The notes: a model not told the origin generated them from the sequence alone. DNA of 64,000 nucleotides from Aquibium sp. A9E412 (GCF_030398335.1 NZ_JAOAOP010000009.1:1-64000); one strand, 5' to 3'; numbered from the stretch's first letter, positions 25,933-34,277 are shown. A program made the numbers and translations.

Positions 25933-26603
25933 AGCGAATCCTCCTTCCCGTTTCCGACAGATTTTTCTGAGTGCGTTTGAGATTTTCTTCGGTCTCGGCG
26001 ACGCAGCGTTGGCGCGTCAGCCGCCTGTTTCCCCTTGCTGATAGCTAAGTCGTGAAAAAAACGTTTTGTCAACAATGGCGCACGAAAAACGTGACCCCGA
26101 GCGGCCACCGATCGGCTGCTTCACCCAGTTGAGGGTGATGCTGAAATCGCCGCGCCGCGGCTTTGCGAGGCTGTATGCGCCTGGCAACGAGCGCATGGCC
26201 ACGAGCTCTGCGCCCGGGCGCGCAAGCGGGCCCGGCTCCGCAGCCACGGCCGAGCACTCCATCCGGACGCCTGCGCATGAACGAGCCCACAAACGGTGGC
26301 ATCCGGTCCGTGATACGCGAGACGCCGGACTGCCGCGTCGGCCTCACCGGTTCAACCGGTCAAGACCACACCCCGCCATCAACGGACCGCCCGCGGTCGA
26401 AGCGGAACACGAGCTCCTTGGAAACCACGGTTTGGCACAAAGGCATGCAGGGTTGATCTTGCAATTCGCCCCCCATAGGTAAAAGGCTTTGGCAAAGGGT
26501 ATTCTCCTACCGGAGATCACATCGAACCCTCGCGTGCTGAAGAAATCAATGGGCAGCACCCGCCGTGGGCTCGTATCCTGCCTGCGAGGCTCGAAGGGAA
26601 GGC
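25933..26603. other. 671-bp divergent region between the ABC operon and lacI-type gene
   Basis: It holds the operator at 26058-26072 and presumably both divergent promoters. The rest (about 26080-26600) has no convincing gene. A second AAAACGTG-like half site is at about 26088-26095. Such a long leader before the regulator may be a remnant of insertion. Confidence 0.4.
26058..26072 (-). promoter_or_regulatory. LacI-type operator over -35 of the branched-chain-type ABC operon
   Basis: Minus-strand sequence TTGACAAAACGTTTT, identical over 15 bases to the site at 20760-20774. It combines a consensus -35 with the palindrome AAAACGTTTT and lies 126 bp before the binding-protein start. The adjacent LacI-family gene is the obvious candidate repressor. 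Confidence 0.72.
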
Positions 26604-27701
26604 ATGAAAGAAGCACGCAAGAGAGCCACAATTCGGGATGTCGCGACCGCCGCCGGCGTTTCGGTAACGACTGTCTCGCACGTGCTGAACGGCAAGGGCA
26701 GGATCGACCCCGCCACTGCGGAAAGGGTCCAATTGCTGGCGCGGCAACTCGGCTATCGCGCCAGCGCGATAGCCCGTGGCCTGCGCGAGGGCCGCGTCGG
26801 CCGCATCGCTGTCATTCACTCGGAATCGTCGACCGGCACCTCCACCTTAACAAACCTCGCATTCTTCGTGCGGATGCTGGGCTCCATCACCGAGTGCGCG
26901 ATAGGGCAAGGTTTCAGCACGCTTCTCACGTTGCCGCCGGGGTCGGCCGAAACGGGCCATTTTGACCTGGACGGGGTCATCTTTGTCGATCCTGTGCCCG
27001 AAAACCGCCTGCTTGACCGTCTGCGCCGCGCCGACGTTCCGATCGTCACAACCGGGCGCGACCTGTCGCGCTCCGAAGAAGAAGGAAACTGGGTCGACAA
27101 CGACCTGACCGCCGCAACAAGCGAGATGCTTGATCTTTTCGCGTCTCGCGGCGCCGAGAGAATAGCTCTGGTGGCCTCTTCACCGCAGATTTCTTACAAT
27201 CATGATGCAATTTCCAGCTATCGCGCCTGGGCCGAACGGAACAATCGTCCGGAAATACTTTACAGGATTGGTAACGCGATGCACGAATCGGAAGGATTCT
27301 TTCTGGCACGCTCGATCTTGAACTCGCCGGACCGGCCCGACGCAATCCATTGTACGACCGACCGTCATGCCACGGGCCTATTGATCGGCGCTCACGCGGC
27401 AGGCATCAAGGTGCCGGACAGCCTCATGGTCTCTGCCGGCACCGACAGCATCGCCGCCCAGTCTTCCTCGCCGAGCCTCACGGCGCTCGACCTCAATCCG
27501 GAACTCATGGGCCACCGTGCTTGCGAAATGCTGATTGCGCTGATTGAAACGCGGCAGACGATGCCGGGGGAAGTGATCCCGCACAGGCTCATCCAGCGTG
27601 ACTCGATCCTCACAATGGCTGCCGCGCAGGCCCGCAGGACTGCGGCAGCCTCGAAGACGATGTCGCGTGCCGTTGGGACCGGGCCCGCAACCGAAAGCTG
27701 A
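26604..27701 (+). CDS. LacI/GalR-family transcriptional regulator
   Basis: A 365-residue regulator. The N-terminal helix-turn-helix and hinge are textbook: ATIRDVATAAGVSVTTVSHV, LNGKGRIDPATAERV and LGYRASAIARGLREG. A periplasmic-binding-protein-like effector domain runs from about residue 65 to 335, with the conserved DAIHCTTDRHATGLL and LTALDLNPELMG stretches. ATG 26604 is preceded by GGGAAGG. It is divergent from the branched-chain-type ABC operon and most likely represses both that operon and the SDR/Rieske operon through the two identical operator sites. The effector is probably the transported compound or a metabolite rather than a sugar. Confidence 0.93.
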   Translation: MKEARKRATIRDVATAAGVSVTTVSHVLNGKGRIDPATAERVQLLARQLGYRASAIARGLREGRVGRIAVIHSESSTGTSTLTNLAFFVRMLGSITECAIGQGFSTLLTLPPGSAETGHFDLDGVIFVDPVPENRLLDRLRRADVPIVTTGRDLSRSEEEGNWVDNDLTAATSEMLDLFASRGAERIALVASSPQISYNHDAISSYRAWAERNNRPEILYRIGNAMHESEGFFLARSILNSPDRPDAIHCTTDRHATGLLIGAHAAGIKVPDSLMVSAGTDSIAAQSSSPSLTALDLNPELMGHRACEMLIALIETRQTMPGEVIPHRLIQRDSILTMAAAQARRTAAASKTMSRAVGTGPATES

Positions 27702-28112
27702 CAGTCGCCGCGCCGGTACCGCAGGGCCGGCAGAGGTGCCGCCTCCGGTCTCCCGTGAGTCGCCCGTGGATCGGGAAGCCCCCAAACAAGACTGTCCGCA
27801 CTCGAAGCTCAAGATGCACCCGCTTCAATCGGAGCGTGCAGCCGAGAGAGCGCTCGATGCAGGGCCCGCCTCTCGCAAGGTCTGACGACAGGTGCTGCGC
27901 GAAGGCACGACCAACTCGCTCCGCACAGTCGAAAGGCCGAGAGCAGCTCGACCTTCCGGCTGCCCGTCGTGGCACGACGGACCTCGCGGAGACCTGCGGG
28001 CTGCCGCCCGGAATCGGATCGCGCTGTTCAATGGGGCGCCAACGGCAACCGGCTGCCCGACCCCGAAAGCGGGCGGCTCACGATGCGAATTGATCGGAAA
28101 TAGCGATATGAA

Positions 28113-28145
28113 CCCCGAAAACTCCTTATGGATTGGAGTTCGGGG
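28113..28145 (+). promoter_or_regulatory. hairpin 1 in the leader of the ureohydrolase operon
   Basis: Arms CCCCG-AA-AACTCC and GGAGTT-CGGGG form an 11-bp stem with a 2-base bulge and a 9-base loop. It lies 140 bp before the ATG at 28285. No T-run follows. It could be an RNA element or the end of an upstream transcript. Confidence 0.45.
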
Positions 28146-28195
28146 CGAGTGCTAAGCGTCCCTCAAATCGATCCTGGCACGTCGGCGTGATCGAG

Positions 28196-28238
28196 GATCA
28201 TGACAAGCGAGAGCACGCAACACGGTCCTGTCATGATC
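28196..28238 (+). promoter_or_regulatory. hairpin 2 / long palindrome in the leader of the ureohydrolase operon
   Basis: Perfect 10-bp inverted repeat GATCATGACA / TGTCATGATC separated by 23 bases and ending 46 bp before the start codon. It may be an operator with two half-sites two helical turns apart, or an RNA stem. It does not match the conserved parts of the guanidine-I, -II or -III riboswitches as I remember them. Confidence 0.5.
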
Positions 28239-28284
28239 TTGGGCACGCCCGGCACGACATTCTGTTAGATTTGGGAAGTATTCG

Positions 28285-29283
28285 ATGGGATTTCATGGAT
28301 ATGAAGGCGGACGGCTCGACCTTCCGTTTGTCGGCCTGTGCACGTTTGGCAAGCGGCCAGCTTGCCTGGACTGGGACAAGATCGATGCCGACGTTGCTGT
28401 GCTCGGCGTGCCGTTCGACATGGGGACCCAGTACCGCTCCGGCGCACGTTTCGGCCCGAGGGCGATCCGGGAGGCATCGACGCTTTTTTCCTTCGGGCAC
28501 AGTGGTGCCTACGATCATGAAGACGACGAGGTCTATCTCCCTCTCGACAAGGTTCATATCGTCGACATAGGCGATGCGGACATCGTGCACACGGATACCG
28601 CAACCAGCCACGCAAACACCGAAAAGGCGGTGCGAAAGATCCTGGAAAAGGGTGCTCTTCCCGTCGTGCTGGGCGGCGATCACGCCGTCAACATTCCCTG
28701 CGTCAGAGCTTTCAGCGATCACGGGCCGATCCACATCGTTCAAATCGACGCGCATCTCGATTTCGTCGACGTGCGCCACGGTGTAACGGAAGGTCACGGC
28801 AATCCCATGCGCCGCGCTGCCGAGCAGGCGCATGTCTCGGGGCTCAGCCAGATCGGCATCCGCAATGTCTCCTCGACCGCGCGCGATGGTTACGACGACG
28901 CTCGCCAACGAGGCTCAACCATCCTTTCGGTTCGACAGGCACGCAAGCTGGGCGCCGAAGGCGTTCTCGCCACCATCCCGGCCGGAGCCCGCTACTATGT
29001 GACCATCGACATTGACGGCTTTGATCCGTCCATTGCCCCCGGTACGGGCACGCCGAGCCATGGCGGCTTCGTGTACTACGAGGTGATGGAGATCCTTCAG
29101 GGGCTGGCCAAACGAGGCCATGTCGTCGGCATAGATCTTGTCGAGGTCGCACCGGCCTACGACCCATCGGGCGTGACCGGCTTCCTTGCCGCCCAGGTGC
29201 TGTTGAACTTCCTGGGCTACATCTTTGTCGATCGGGGGACTGGCACTGACCAAGCAGGCGGCGAGGAGGAGCAAGAGCGATGA
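28285..29283 (+). CDS. ureohydrolase 1 (agmatinase/guanidine hydrolase-like)
   Basis: A 332-residue ureohydrolase that would hydrolyse a guanidino group to urea. The binuclear metal ligands are all present: His133 (GGDH), Asp155/His157/Asp159 (DAHLD), Asp242/Asp244 (DIDGFDP). The guanidinium-binding glutamate is in DLVEVAP. The N-terminus GVPFDMGTQYRSGARFGPR is typical. DAHLD instead of DAHTD or DAHSD, and SHGG instead of ExGG after GTGTP, set it apart from standard agmatinases. It overlaps the following DUF1989 gene by 4 bp (ATGA), a strong hint that the two proteins act together. The substrate could be agmatine, guanidine, guanidinobutyrate or a related compound; the motif set alone does not decide. 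Confidence 0.88.
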   Translation: MGFHGYEGGRLDLPFVGLCTFGKRPACLDWDKIDADVAVLGVPFDMGTQYRSGARFGPRAIREASTLFSFGHSGAYDHEDDEVYLPLDKVHIVDIGDADIVHTDTATSHANTEKAVRKILEKGALPVVLGGDHAVNIPCVRAFSDHGPIHIVQIDAHLDFVDVRHGVTEGHGNPMRRAAEQAHVSGLSQIGIRNVSSTARDGYDDARQRGSTILSVRQARKLGAEGVLATIPAGARYYVTIDIDGFDPSIAPGTGTPSHGGFVYYEVMEILQGLAKRGHVVGIDLVEVAPAYDPSGVTGFLAAQVLLNFLGYIFVDRGTGTDQAGGEEEQER

Positions 29284-29918
29284 AGACGGACGGTCACACC
29301 AACGAGATCCAGACCATCCCGGCGCGCAAGGGGGTGGCAGCCTACGTTCGCGAGGGACAGGTCGTCTCGGTCATCAACACGCATGGCAGCCAGGTGGTGG
29401 ACACGTGGGCCTTCCGTGCCGACGATCTGTCCGAGTTCATGTCCATGGAGCATAGCCGTGGTGCCATGCAGAAGGTGAATCCCGGCAACGGCGACCTGCT
29501 GCGCAGCAACAGGCGGCGCCCGATGCTGACCATCGTGGAGGACACGTCCGGTGGCGTGCACGACACGCTGATCGCGGCCTGTGACCGCTACCGATACGAG
29601 CAACTCGGCCACATCGGCCACCACGACAACTGTACGGACAACCTCGCCGCCGCGCTCGCGTCGCTCGGTCTGGCCGCGCCGGAAACGCCCTCTCCGCTTA
29701 ACCTCTTCATGAACATCCCGATCGACGCAGCTGGCTCGATTTCGTTCGAGGCGCCGGTCTCGGCCCCCGGCTCCCACGTCAGCCTGCGCGCCGAGATGGA
29801 TCTCATCGTCGCTTTTTCAGCCTGCCCGCAGGACCTCGTTCCGATCAACGGAGCAGCCTGCGTGCCCACCGATGCGCACTACAGGATTGACGAAGCGACA
29901 GCCGGCAAACCGGGCTAG
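29280..29918 (+). CDS. DUF1989 / urea carboxylase-associated family protein
   Basis: A 212-residue DUF1989 protein with the family motifs GSQVVDTWAF, NRRRPMLTI, HDTLIAACDRYRY, HDNCTDNLA and AFSACPQDL. The cysteine/histidine set is conserved with the paralogue at 15671. In known guanidine assimilation, DUF1989 subunits CgdA and CgdB deaminate carboxyguanidine after guanidine carboxylase; neither carboxylase nor allophanate hydrolase is present here. Coupling by ATGA overlap to a ureohydrolase suggests a role with urea or guanidino products. The start is fixed by the overlap. Confidence 0.86.
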   Translation: MKTDGHTNEIQTIPARKGVAAYVREGQVVSVINTHGSQVVDTWAFRADDLSEFMSMEHSRGAMQKVNPGNGDLLRSNRRRPMLTIVEDTSGGVHDTLIAACDRYRYEQLGHIGHHDNCTDNLAAALASLGLAAPETPSPLNLFMNIPIDAAGSISFEAPVSAPGSHVSLRAEMDLIVAFSACPQDLVPINGAACVPTDAHYRIDEATAGKPG

Positions 29919-29946
29919 CCTTTCCTCCTTGCCGCCGGCTGATCTC

Positions 29947-30846
29947 TCAGCGACCCATCTCCCCCACCCTCTTGCGCAACTCCTGCAGGAATATGCGCTG
30001 TGGTAGAGACGCCTTCCTGTGCTTCGGTGCGATGATAACGAAGGGGGAGCGAAACCGGGTTTCGGGGACAAGCAACGCTTTCAGCGGTTTCTTTTCTTGG
30101 AACATGACGATCATGTGGTCCGGCAGATAGCCGATATAGTGACCGCTCAGGATATACATTGCCTGGGCCTCGATGTTTGAGGCGTAGGCACCAACCCTTG
30201 CATTCGGTATGTGCTGCAAATCGGTCCTGTTCGCGTAGGGTCGCACCACAACCTGCGCCCCTTCCACGTCCGATTTCGTCACAACCTTCTTCCTGTACAA
30301 CGGGTGACGTTCGCTGCAATACAACGAGTTCATCTCGTGGTGGAATTCGGTCTGCGAATAGCCTGGAAGCAGTTTTATGCGCGGCGAGATCGCAAAATCG
30401 ATGTGTTCCTTCGCGAGATCGGCAATGAGTTGTTCCGGAGAGCCGATGGTTAAGCGCAGATCGACCTCGCTGGCCTTCCTGACGAACTGCTCAATCACAT
30501 CGTCAAGGCCGAGAACCCAGTCGGTCACAGTGGCGTCGACAACTCCCACGCGCAGTACCCCGGTCGCGCGCAAGCGGAGTTCGCCCAGTTGCTGCTCGAA
30601 CACCGAGAGCGCAGACGTCAGCGAATTGGAGTATTCGTAGACCGCTCGGCCTCGGTCCGTCAGTTCAAAGCCGCGTCTGCCACGCTGGCACAACGAAAAG
30701 CCAAGGCGCTGCTCGAGCGCGTTGATCTGAAAGCTGATCGTCGATTGGCTCATGGAGAGTGCGAGTTGCGCTCCGCTGAAGCCTCCATGCTCGACGACCG
30801 AACGGAAAACCCTCAGCGCACGTATATCGGAAGCGGATAGGCGCAT
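29947..30846 (-). CDS. LysR-family transcriptional regulator
   Basis: A 299-residue LysR protein with the N-terminal helix-turn-helix RALRVFRSVVEHGGFSGAQ then SMSQSTISFQINALEQRLG. GVLRVGVVDATVTDW begins the effector domain. ATG at 30846 is preferred because CGGAG lies 7 bases upstream; a TTG two codons earlier is possible. The gene is convergent with the ureohydrolase/DUF1989 pair and divergent from the ABC binding-protein gene at 31108, so it probably controls the transporter unit and perhaps both. It is not closely similar to the two LysR paralogues at 11600 and 13377. Confidence 0.92.
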   Translation of the reverse strand: MRLSASDIRALRVFRSVVEHGGFSGAQLALSMSQSTISFQINALEQRLGFSLCQRGRRGFELTDRGRAVYEYSNSLTSALSVFEQQLGELRLRATGVLRVGVVDATVTDWVLGLDDVIEQFVRKASEVDLRLTIGSPEQLIADLAKEHIDFAISPRIKLLPGYSQTEFHHEMNSLYCSERHPLYRKKVVTKSDVEGAQVVVRPYANRTDLQHIPNARVGAYASNIEAQAMYILSGHYIGYLPDHMIVMFQEKKPLKALLVPETRFRSPFVIIAPKHRKASLPQRIFLQELRKRVGEMGR

Positions 30847-30904
30847 TCTCAAACTCCGAGATACGCCGCCTGGAGAGACGGCGCTAGCATCGCAAATGTC
30901 GATG

Positions 30905-30910
30905 TATAAT
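30905..30910 (+). promoter_or_regulatory. candidate -10 (TATAAT) of the polar-amino-acid ABC operon
   Basis: A consensus TATAAT lies in an AT-rich stretch of the divergent region between lysR and the binding-protein gene. No good -35 is visible 17 bases upstream, as expected for an activator-dependent promoter. The leader would be about 200 bases. Confidence 0.35.
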
Positions 30911-31107
30911 CTATTCCTTCCATATTTATTAGAGTGTCATTCCTGCCATCCTTCGATCAAGCGCAGTACCGGCAGTCAAACGAACTCCGCCGGATTCGAA
31001 GCCGTTGTCGGTCCGTCACCACTGACCTGCAGGACAATGGGTTCAGCACGGCGCCACGGATACGGCTGCGGCTCCACCGGACAGGGGCGCAAGAAGAGGA
31101 GGGTTTC

Positions 31108-31962
31108 ATGCGGTCCGTTTTGAAATCGTACGTAGCGGCGCTGCTTGCCGCTTCGCTGTCGCTTGCGACGGCGAGCATGGCTTCGGCGACCGATCTTCTT
31201 GAACGGATTAAGGAAAAGGGCGAGATCGTTATCGCCTCTGAAGCTAGGTATCCGCCCTTCGAATTCGTGGAGAACGGGCAAGTCGTCGGCTACGGAGTCG
31301 ACTTGTTCGACGAGGTGATGAAAGCGCTTCCCGGCGTCAAGGTGACGAGGCTGGATCTGCCCTTCCAGGGGTTGCTGCCCGGCCTGCAGACGAAAAAGTT
31401 CGACGCCATCATCACCGCAGTTACGGTCAACAAGCAGCGGTATGAAGCCTACCGCCTGTCCTTGCCGATCGCCGACGCCTCTTTCTCCTATGTCAAGCGG
31501 AAGGGCGACACCTCGCTCAACTCCCCGGACGACCTTAGCGGCAAGATCGTGGGCACCCAGGCAGGCTCGGCACAGCTGAAGGGCACCGAAGCCTTCTCGC
31601 AGCAACTCGAGGCCAAAGGCCTGGAGCCGATAGCCGACATCCAGACCTATGTCGACTTCAACGAGGCCTACGCCGACCTCGCCGCCGGACGCACAGATGC
31701 GGTGGTCAATTCGCTGCCGAACCTCCTCTATCTGCAAACGCAGCGCGGCGACGTGTTCGAAACCGTGAAGACCACCTTCGGGGCGCCAACCTACTTCAGC
31801 TGGGCGTTCCGCAAAGACGACGACAGCAAAGCTCTGGCCGACTTCGTTGACGATCAGTTCCGCAAGCTTTCGGACGACGGAACGATGGCAAGACTACAGG
31901 AGAAATGGTTCGGCTTCACCATGGAGCTGCCGACGGACGCTCTGCCGGTGCCACAGGAGTGA
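31108..31962 (+). CDS. polar amino acid-type ABC substrate-binding protein (family 3)
   Basis: A 284-residue periplasmic binding protein. The Sec signal peptide (LKSYVAALLAASLSLATASM) ends at ASA-TD. The mature part begins DLLERIKEKGEIVIASEARY then PPFEFVENG, followed by GYGVDLFDEVMK and RTDAVVNSLPNLLYLQ, classical for GlnH/HisJ/opine-binding proteins. ATG 31108 has GGAGGG upstream. The neighbourhood of three ureohydrolases suggests a cationic guanidino ligand such as agmatine, arginine-derived acids or an opine. A strong hairpin separates it from the permease gene. Confidence 0.92.
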   Translation: MRSVLKSYVAALLAASLSLATASMASATDLLERIKEKGEIVIASEARYPPFEFVENGQVVGYGVDLFDEVMKALPGVKVTRLDLPFQGLLPGLQTKKFDAIITAVTVNKQRYEAYRLSLPIADASFSYVKRKGDTSLNSPDDLSGKIVGTQAGSAQLKGTEAFSQQLEAKGLEPIADIQTYVDFNEAYADLAAGRTDAVVNSLPNLLYLQTQRGDVFETVKTTFGAPTYFSWAFRKDDDSKALADFVDDQFRKLSDDGTMARLQEKWFGFTMELPTDALPVPQE

Positions 31963-31987
31963 ACGTCGCCGTCGAGGCAAGACAGAC

Positions 31988-32018
31988 GGCCCCTGCGCGC
32001 GTCCGGTCCGCAGGGGCC
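31988..32018 (+). promoter_or_regulatory. intra-operonic hairpin after the binding-protein gene
   Basis: Perfect 10-bp stem GGCCCCTGCG / CGCAGGGGCC with an 11-base loop, 25 bp after the binding-protein stop and before the first permease. No T-run follows. It probably protects or attenuates the message so that the binding protein is over-produced relative to the permeases. Confidence 0.6.
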
Positions 32019-32071
32019 ATTCCAAGACTTCTCACGTCGACCTTTCAGCTACGTCTCGCAAGGTGAAGCCG

Positions 32072-32725
32072 GTGGCAACGTTCGCCCTCATTCAGGAGAG
32101 CCTGCCGATGTTGATGTGGGGCGCCGGCATGACCGTCCTGGTCTCCGGCACCGCCATCATCCTCGGCATGCCGCTCGGCCTAATGCTGTGCTTCGGCGTG
32201 ACGTCGTCAAACCCCTGGGTGAGCCGCTTCTCGCGCATCTATCAGAGCGTCTGGCGCGGCACGCCCATCCTCGTCCAGTTGCTGATCATCTACTACCTGC
32301 TGCCGCTGATCGGTCTCAATGTCGCCCCCATCCTTGCCGCCATCATCGCCTTGACCCTCAACACGGTTGCCTTTCAGGCAGAGATCTTTCGTGGCGGACT
32401 GCTCGCGATCCCGCCGGGCCAGATGGAAGCTGCGCGGATGGTGGGGATCCGCAAATGGGCCATGCGCTATCACGTCGTCGTTCCACAGATTTTTAGGCTG
32501 GTCATTCCATCGCTTGTCAACGAAACGATCAGCATTCTGAAGAATTCCTCCCTGGTATCCGTGATCGCCGTCACCGAACTGATGCGCGTCAGCCAGCAGA
32601 TTGTAGCGACGACCTATCGCCCCTTCGAAATATATATCACCGCCGCCGTGATATATATTCTCGTTAACTTTCTTCTCTCGCTGATCGGCCGCACGGCAGA
32701 AAAGCGCCTCGCCGGCGGAACCTAG
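32072..32725 (+). CDS. polar amino acid ABC transporter permease 1 (HisM/GlnP type)
   Basis: A 217-residue permease with about five membrane segments. The family loop reads IPPGQMEAARMVGIRKWAMR, and SVWRGTPILVQLLIIYYLLP is the conserved segment for this subfamily. GTG at 32072 is chosen as start because AAGGTG lies 6 bases upstream and homology begins at MATFALIQESL; the frame is open further upstream, overlapping the preceding gene. It is followed by the second permease with a 3-bp gap. Confidence 0.88.
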   Translation: MATFALIQESLPMLMWGAGMTVLVSGTAIILGMPLGLMLCFGVTSSNPWVSRFSRIYQSVWRGTPILVQLLIIYYLLPLIGLNVAPILAAIIALTLNTVAFQAEIFRGGLLAIPPGQMEAARMVGIRKWAMRYHVVVPQIFRLVIPSLVNETISILKNSSLVSVIAVTELMRVSQQIVATTYRPFEIYITAAVIYILVNFLLSLIGRTAEKRLAGGT

Positions 32726-32728
32726 GCC

Positions 32729-33379
32729 ATGATGCAATCCCTCGACCTTTGGGTTCAGTACGCACCGCTGATGCTCCGCGGGCTGGTTACGACGGCCTGG
32801 ATCTGCGCATTGGCGACCGTGGTAGGGATAGCCGTCGGGCTTCTCATGGCATGGCTTGGCAGCATCGCCTTCGCACCGCTGCGCTGGGCCGTCCGCACCT
32901 ATGTCGAGATCATGCGCGGCCTCCCGATACTCATCCTGCTTTTTGTTCTTTACTACGGAGGACCAAGCATCGGGTTGAGGCTGAGTGCGGAGTCCGTCGG
33001 CGTATTCGGGCTCGGCCTCTACAGCGCCGCCTATTTCGCCGAGATCTTCCGCTCCGGCTTCCAGTCGATCCCACAGGGGCAAATCGAGGCCGCCCGCATG
33101 GCCGGGCTCACCGGTACGCAGATCATCCGCCACATCAAGTTGCCGCAGATGCTGGTGCTGATCACCCCATCCATGGTCAACCAGACTATCATCCTGATCA
33201 AGGAATCCGCAGTTCTGTCGATCATAACCGTCGCTGAGCTGACGAAGAACACGACTCAGTTCGTCAACGAAACATATGCGGTCATTCAGCCCTACGTCGC
33301 AGCCGCAGTGCTTTACTGGCTGCTGGTCGAGACCGTCGCCCGGCTCGGCAGGTTCGTCGAGCGGCGGGTCAAGTTCTAG
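32729..33379 (+). CDS. polar amino acid ABC transporter permease 2 (HisQ/GlnP type)
   Basis: A 216-residue permease partner of the previous protein. It has the conserved EIMRGLPILILLFVLYYGG and the ATPase-contact loop IPQGQIEAARMAGLTGTQII. About five membrane segments are expected. It forms a heterodimeric channel with permease 1, driven by the ATPase encoded 52 bp downstream. Confidence 0.9.
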   Translation: MMQSLDLWVQYAPLMLRGLVTTAWICALATVVGIAVGLLMAWLGSIAFAPLRWAVRTYVEIMRGLPILILLFVLYYGGPSIGLRLSAESVGVFGLGLYSAAYFAEIFRSGFQSIPQGQIEAARMAGLTGTQIIRHIKLPQMLVLITPSMVNQTIILIKESAVLSIITVAELTKNTTQFVNETYAVIQPYVAAAVLYWLLVETVARLGRFVERRVKF

Positions 33380-33431
33380 CGCGACGGGCAGTTGCCTGGC
33401 GCCCCATCCGTAACGCGAGCAGACAGAATCG

Positions 33432-34277
33432 ATGACCACCAAACCCCTTGAGCCCATCATCAAGATTCGCGACCTGACGAAAACGTTCGGCACGGTCTCG
33501 GCGCTGTCGGGCATCTCGCTGGACGTCGATCCCTCGGAGGTCGTCTGCATCATTGGTCCGTCCGGATCCGGCAAGAGCACGCTGCTTCGCTGCATCGGCT
33601 TCCTCGAGGAATACACAAGCGGCGAAGTGCAGATCGAAGGACGCCTGCTGGGCTATCGGCGCACGGCCTCCGGGCTCGTGCGCGAAAGCGAAAAGAACAT
33701 CGATGCCGTGCGCCGCAACGTCGGCATGGTGTTCCAGCACTTCAACCTCTGGCCGCACATGACGGTGCTGGACAACGTCACTCTCGGACCGCGACTGACC
33801 AAGCGAATTCCAACCGGCAGAGCGCGCGGCCAAGGCAGGCACGCGCTTGCCAAGGTCGGACTGGAAAGCTTCGCCGACCGCTACCCTTCCCAACTCTCAG
33901 GCGGCCAGCAGCAACGCGTCGGCATCGCGCGGGCTCTGGCGATGGAGCCTCATGTGATTCTCTTCGATGAGCCGACATCTGCCCTCGATCCGCAGCTGGT
34001 GGGCGAGGTCCTCGATACGATGAAGCAGCTGGCTAGCGACGGCATCACCATGGTCGTCGTGACCCATGAGATGGGGTTCGCGGCTCAGGTCGCCGACCGC
34101 GTGGTGTTCATGGATCACGGCCAGATAGTCGAGAAAGGACCTCCCGTCAGCCTCTTCAATGCACCCGAAAGTCCGCGCCTGCGTGAGTTTCTCGACACCT
34201 GGAGGTCGCGAAACATGCTGTTCCAGAACGATGCGTCGGTCACCGGCGAAGGCGAAGAAGGCGGTGCGCGGTCATGA
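33432..34277 (+). CDS. polar amino acid ABC transporter ATPase (GlnQ/HisP type)
   Basis: A 281-residue ATPase. Walker A is [10 protein letters not shown]-loop [12 protein letters not shown], signature [15 protein letters not shown], Walker [14 protein letters not shown] and switch [10 protein letters not shown]. It has an insert after the first beta sheet ([20 protein letters not shown]) and a slightly long C-terminal tail beyond the usual 250 residues. It overlaps the second ureohydrolase gene by 4 bp (ATGA), directly tying the transporter to ureohydrolase activity. Confidence 0.93.
   Translation: MTTKPLEPIIKIRDLTKTFGTVSALSGISLDVDPSEVVCIIGPSGSGKSTLLRCIGFLEEYTSGEVQIEGRLLGYRRTASGLVRESEKNIDAVRRNVGMVFQHFNLWPHMTVLDNVTLGPRLTKRIPTGRARGQGRHALAKVGLESFADRYPSQLSGGQQQRVGIARALAMEPHVILFDEPTSALDPQLVGEVLDTMKQLASDGITMVVVTHEMGFAAQVADRVVFMDHGQIVEKGPPVSLFNAPESPRLREFLDTWRSRNMLFQNDASVTGEGEEGGARS

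Larger units (their letters stand above)
27702..28284. other. 583-bp gap with structured leader before the first ureohydrolase
   Basis: No supported gene. About 27702-28100 shows nothing recognisable. The last 170 bp carry two strong inverted repeats (28113-28145 and 28196-28238) that probably belong to the leader or promoter of the ureohydrolase operon. Confidence 0.4.

Noticed and set aside
26073-26603. Possible small genes in the divergent region before the LacI gene
   Set aside because: Frames on both strands have no ribosome sites or recognisable motifs.
28170-28195. Sigma-54 promoter (TGGCAC...) before the ureohydrolase
   Set aside because: TGGCAC is present but the -12 element TTGC is missing at the required spacing.
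28113-28284. Guanidine riboswitch before the first ureohydrolase
   Set aside because: Hairpins are present, but I could not find the ACGR loops of guanidine-II, the conserved guanidine-III core or the ykkC guanidine-I core; a covariance search would decide.
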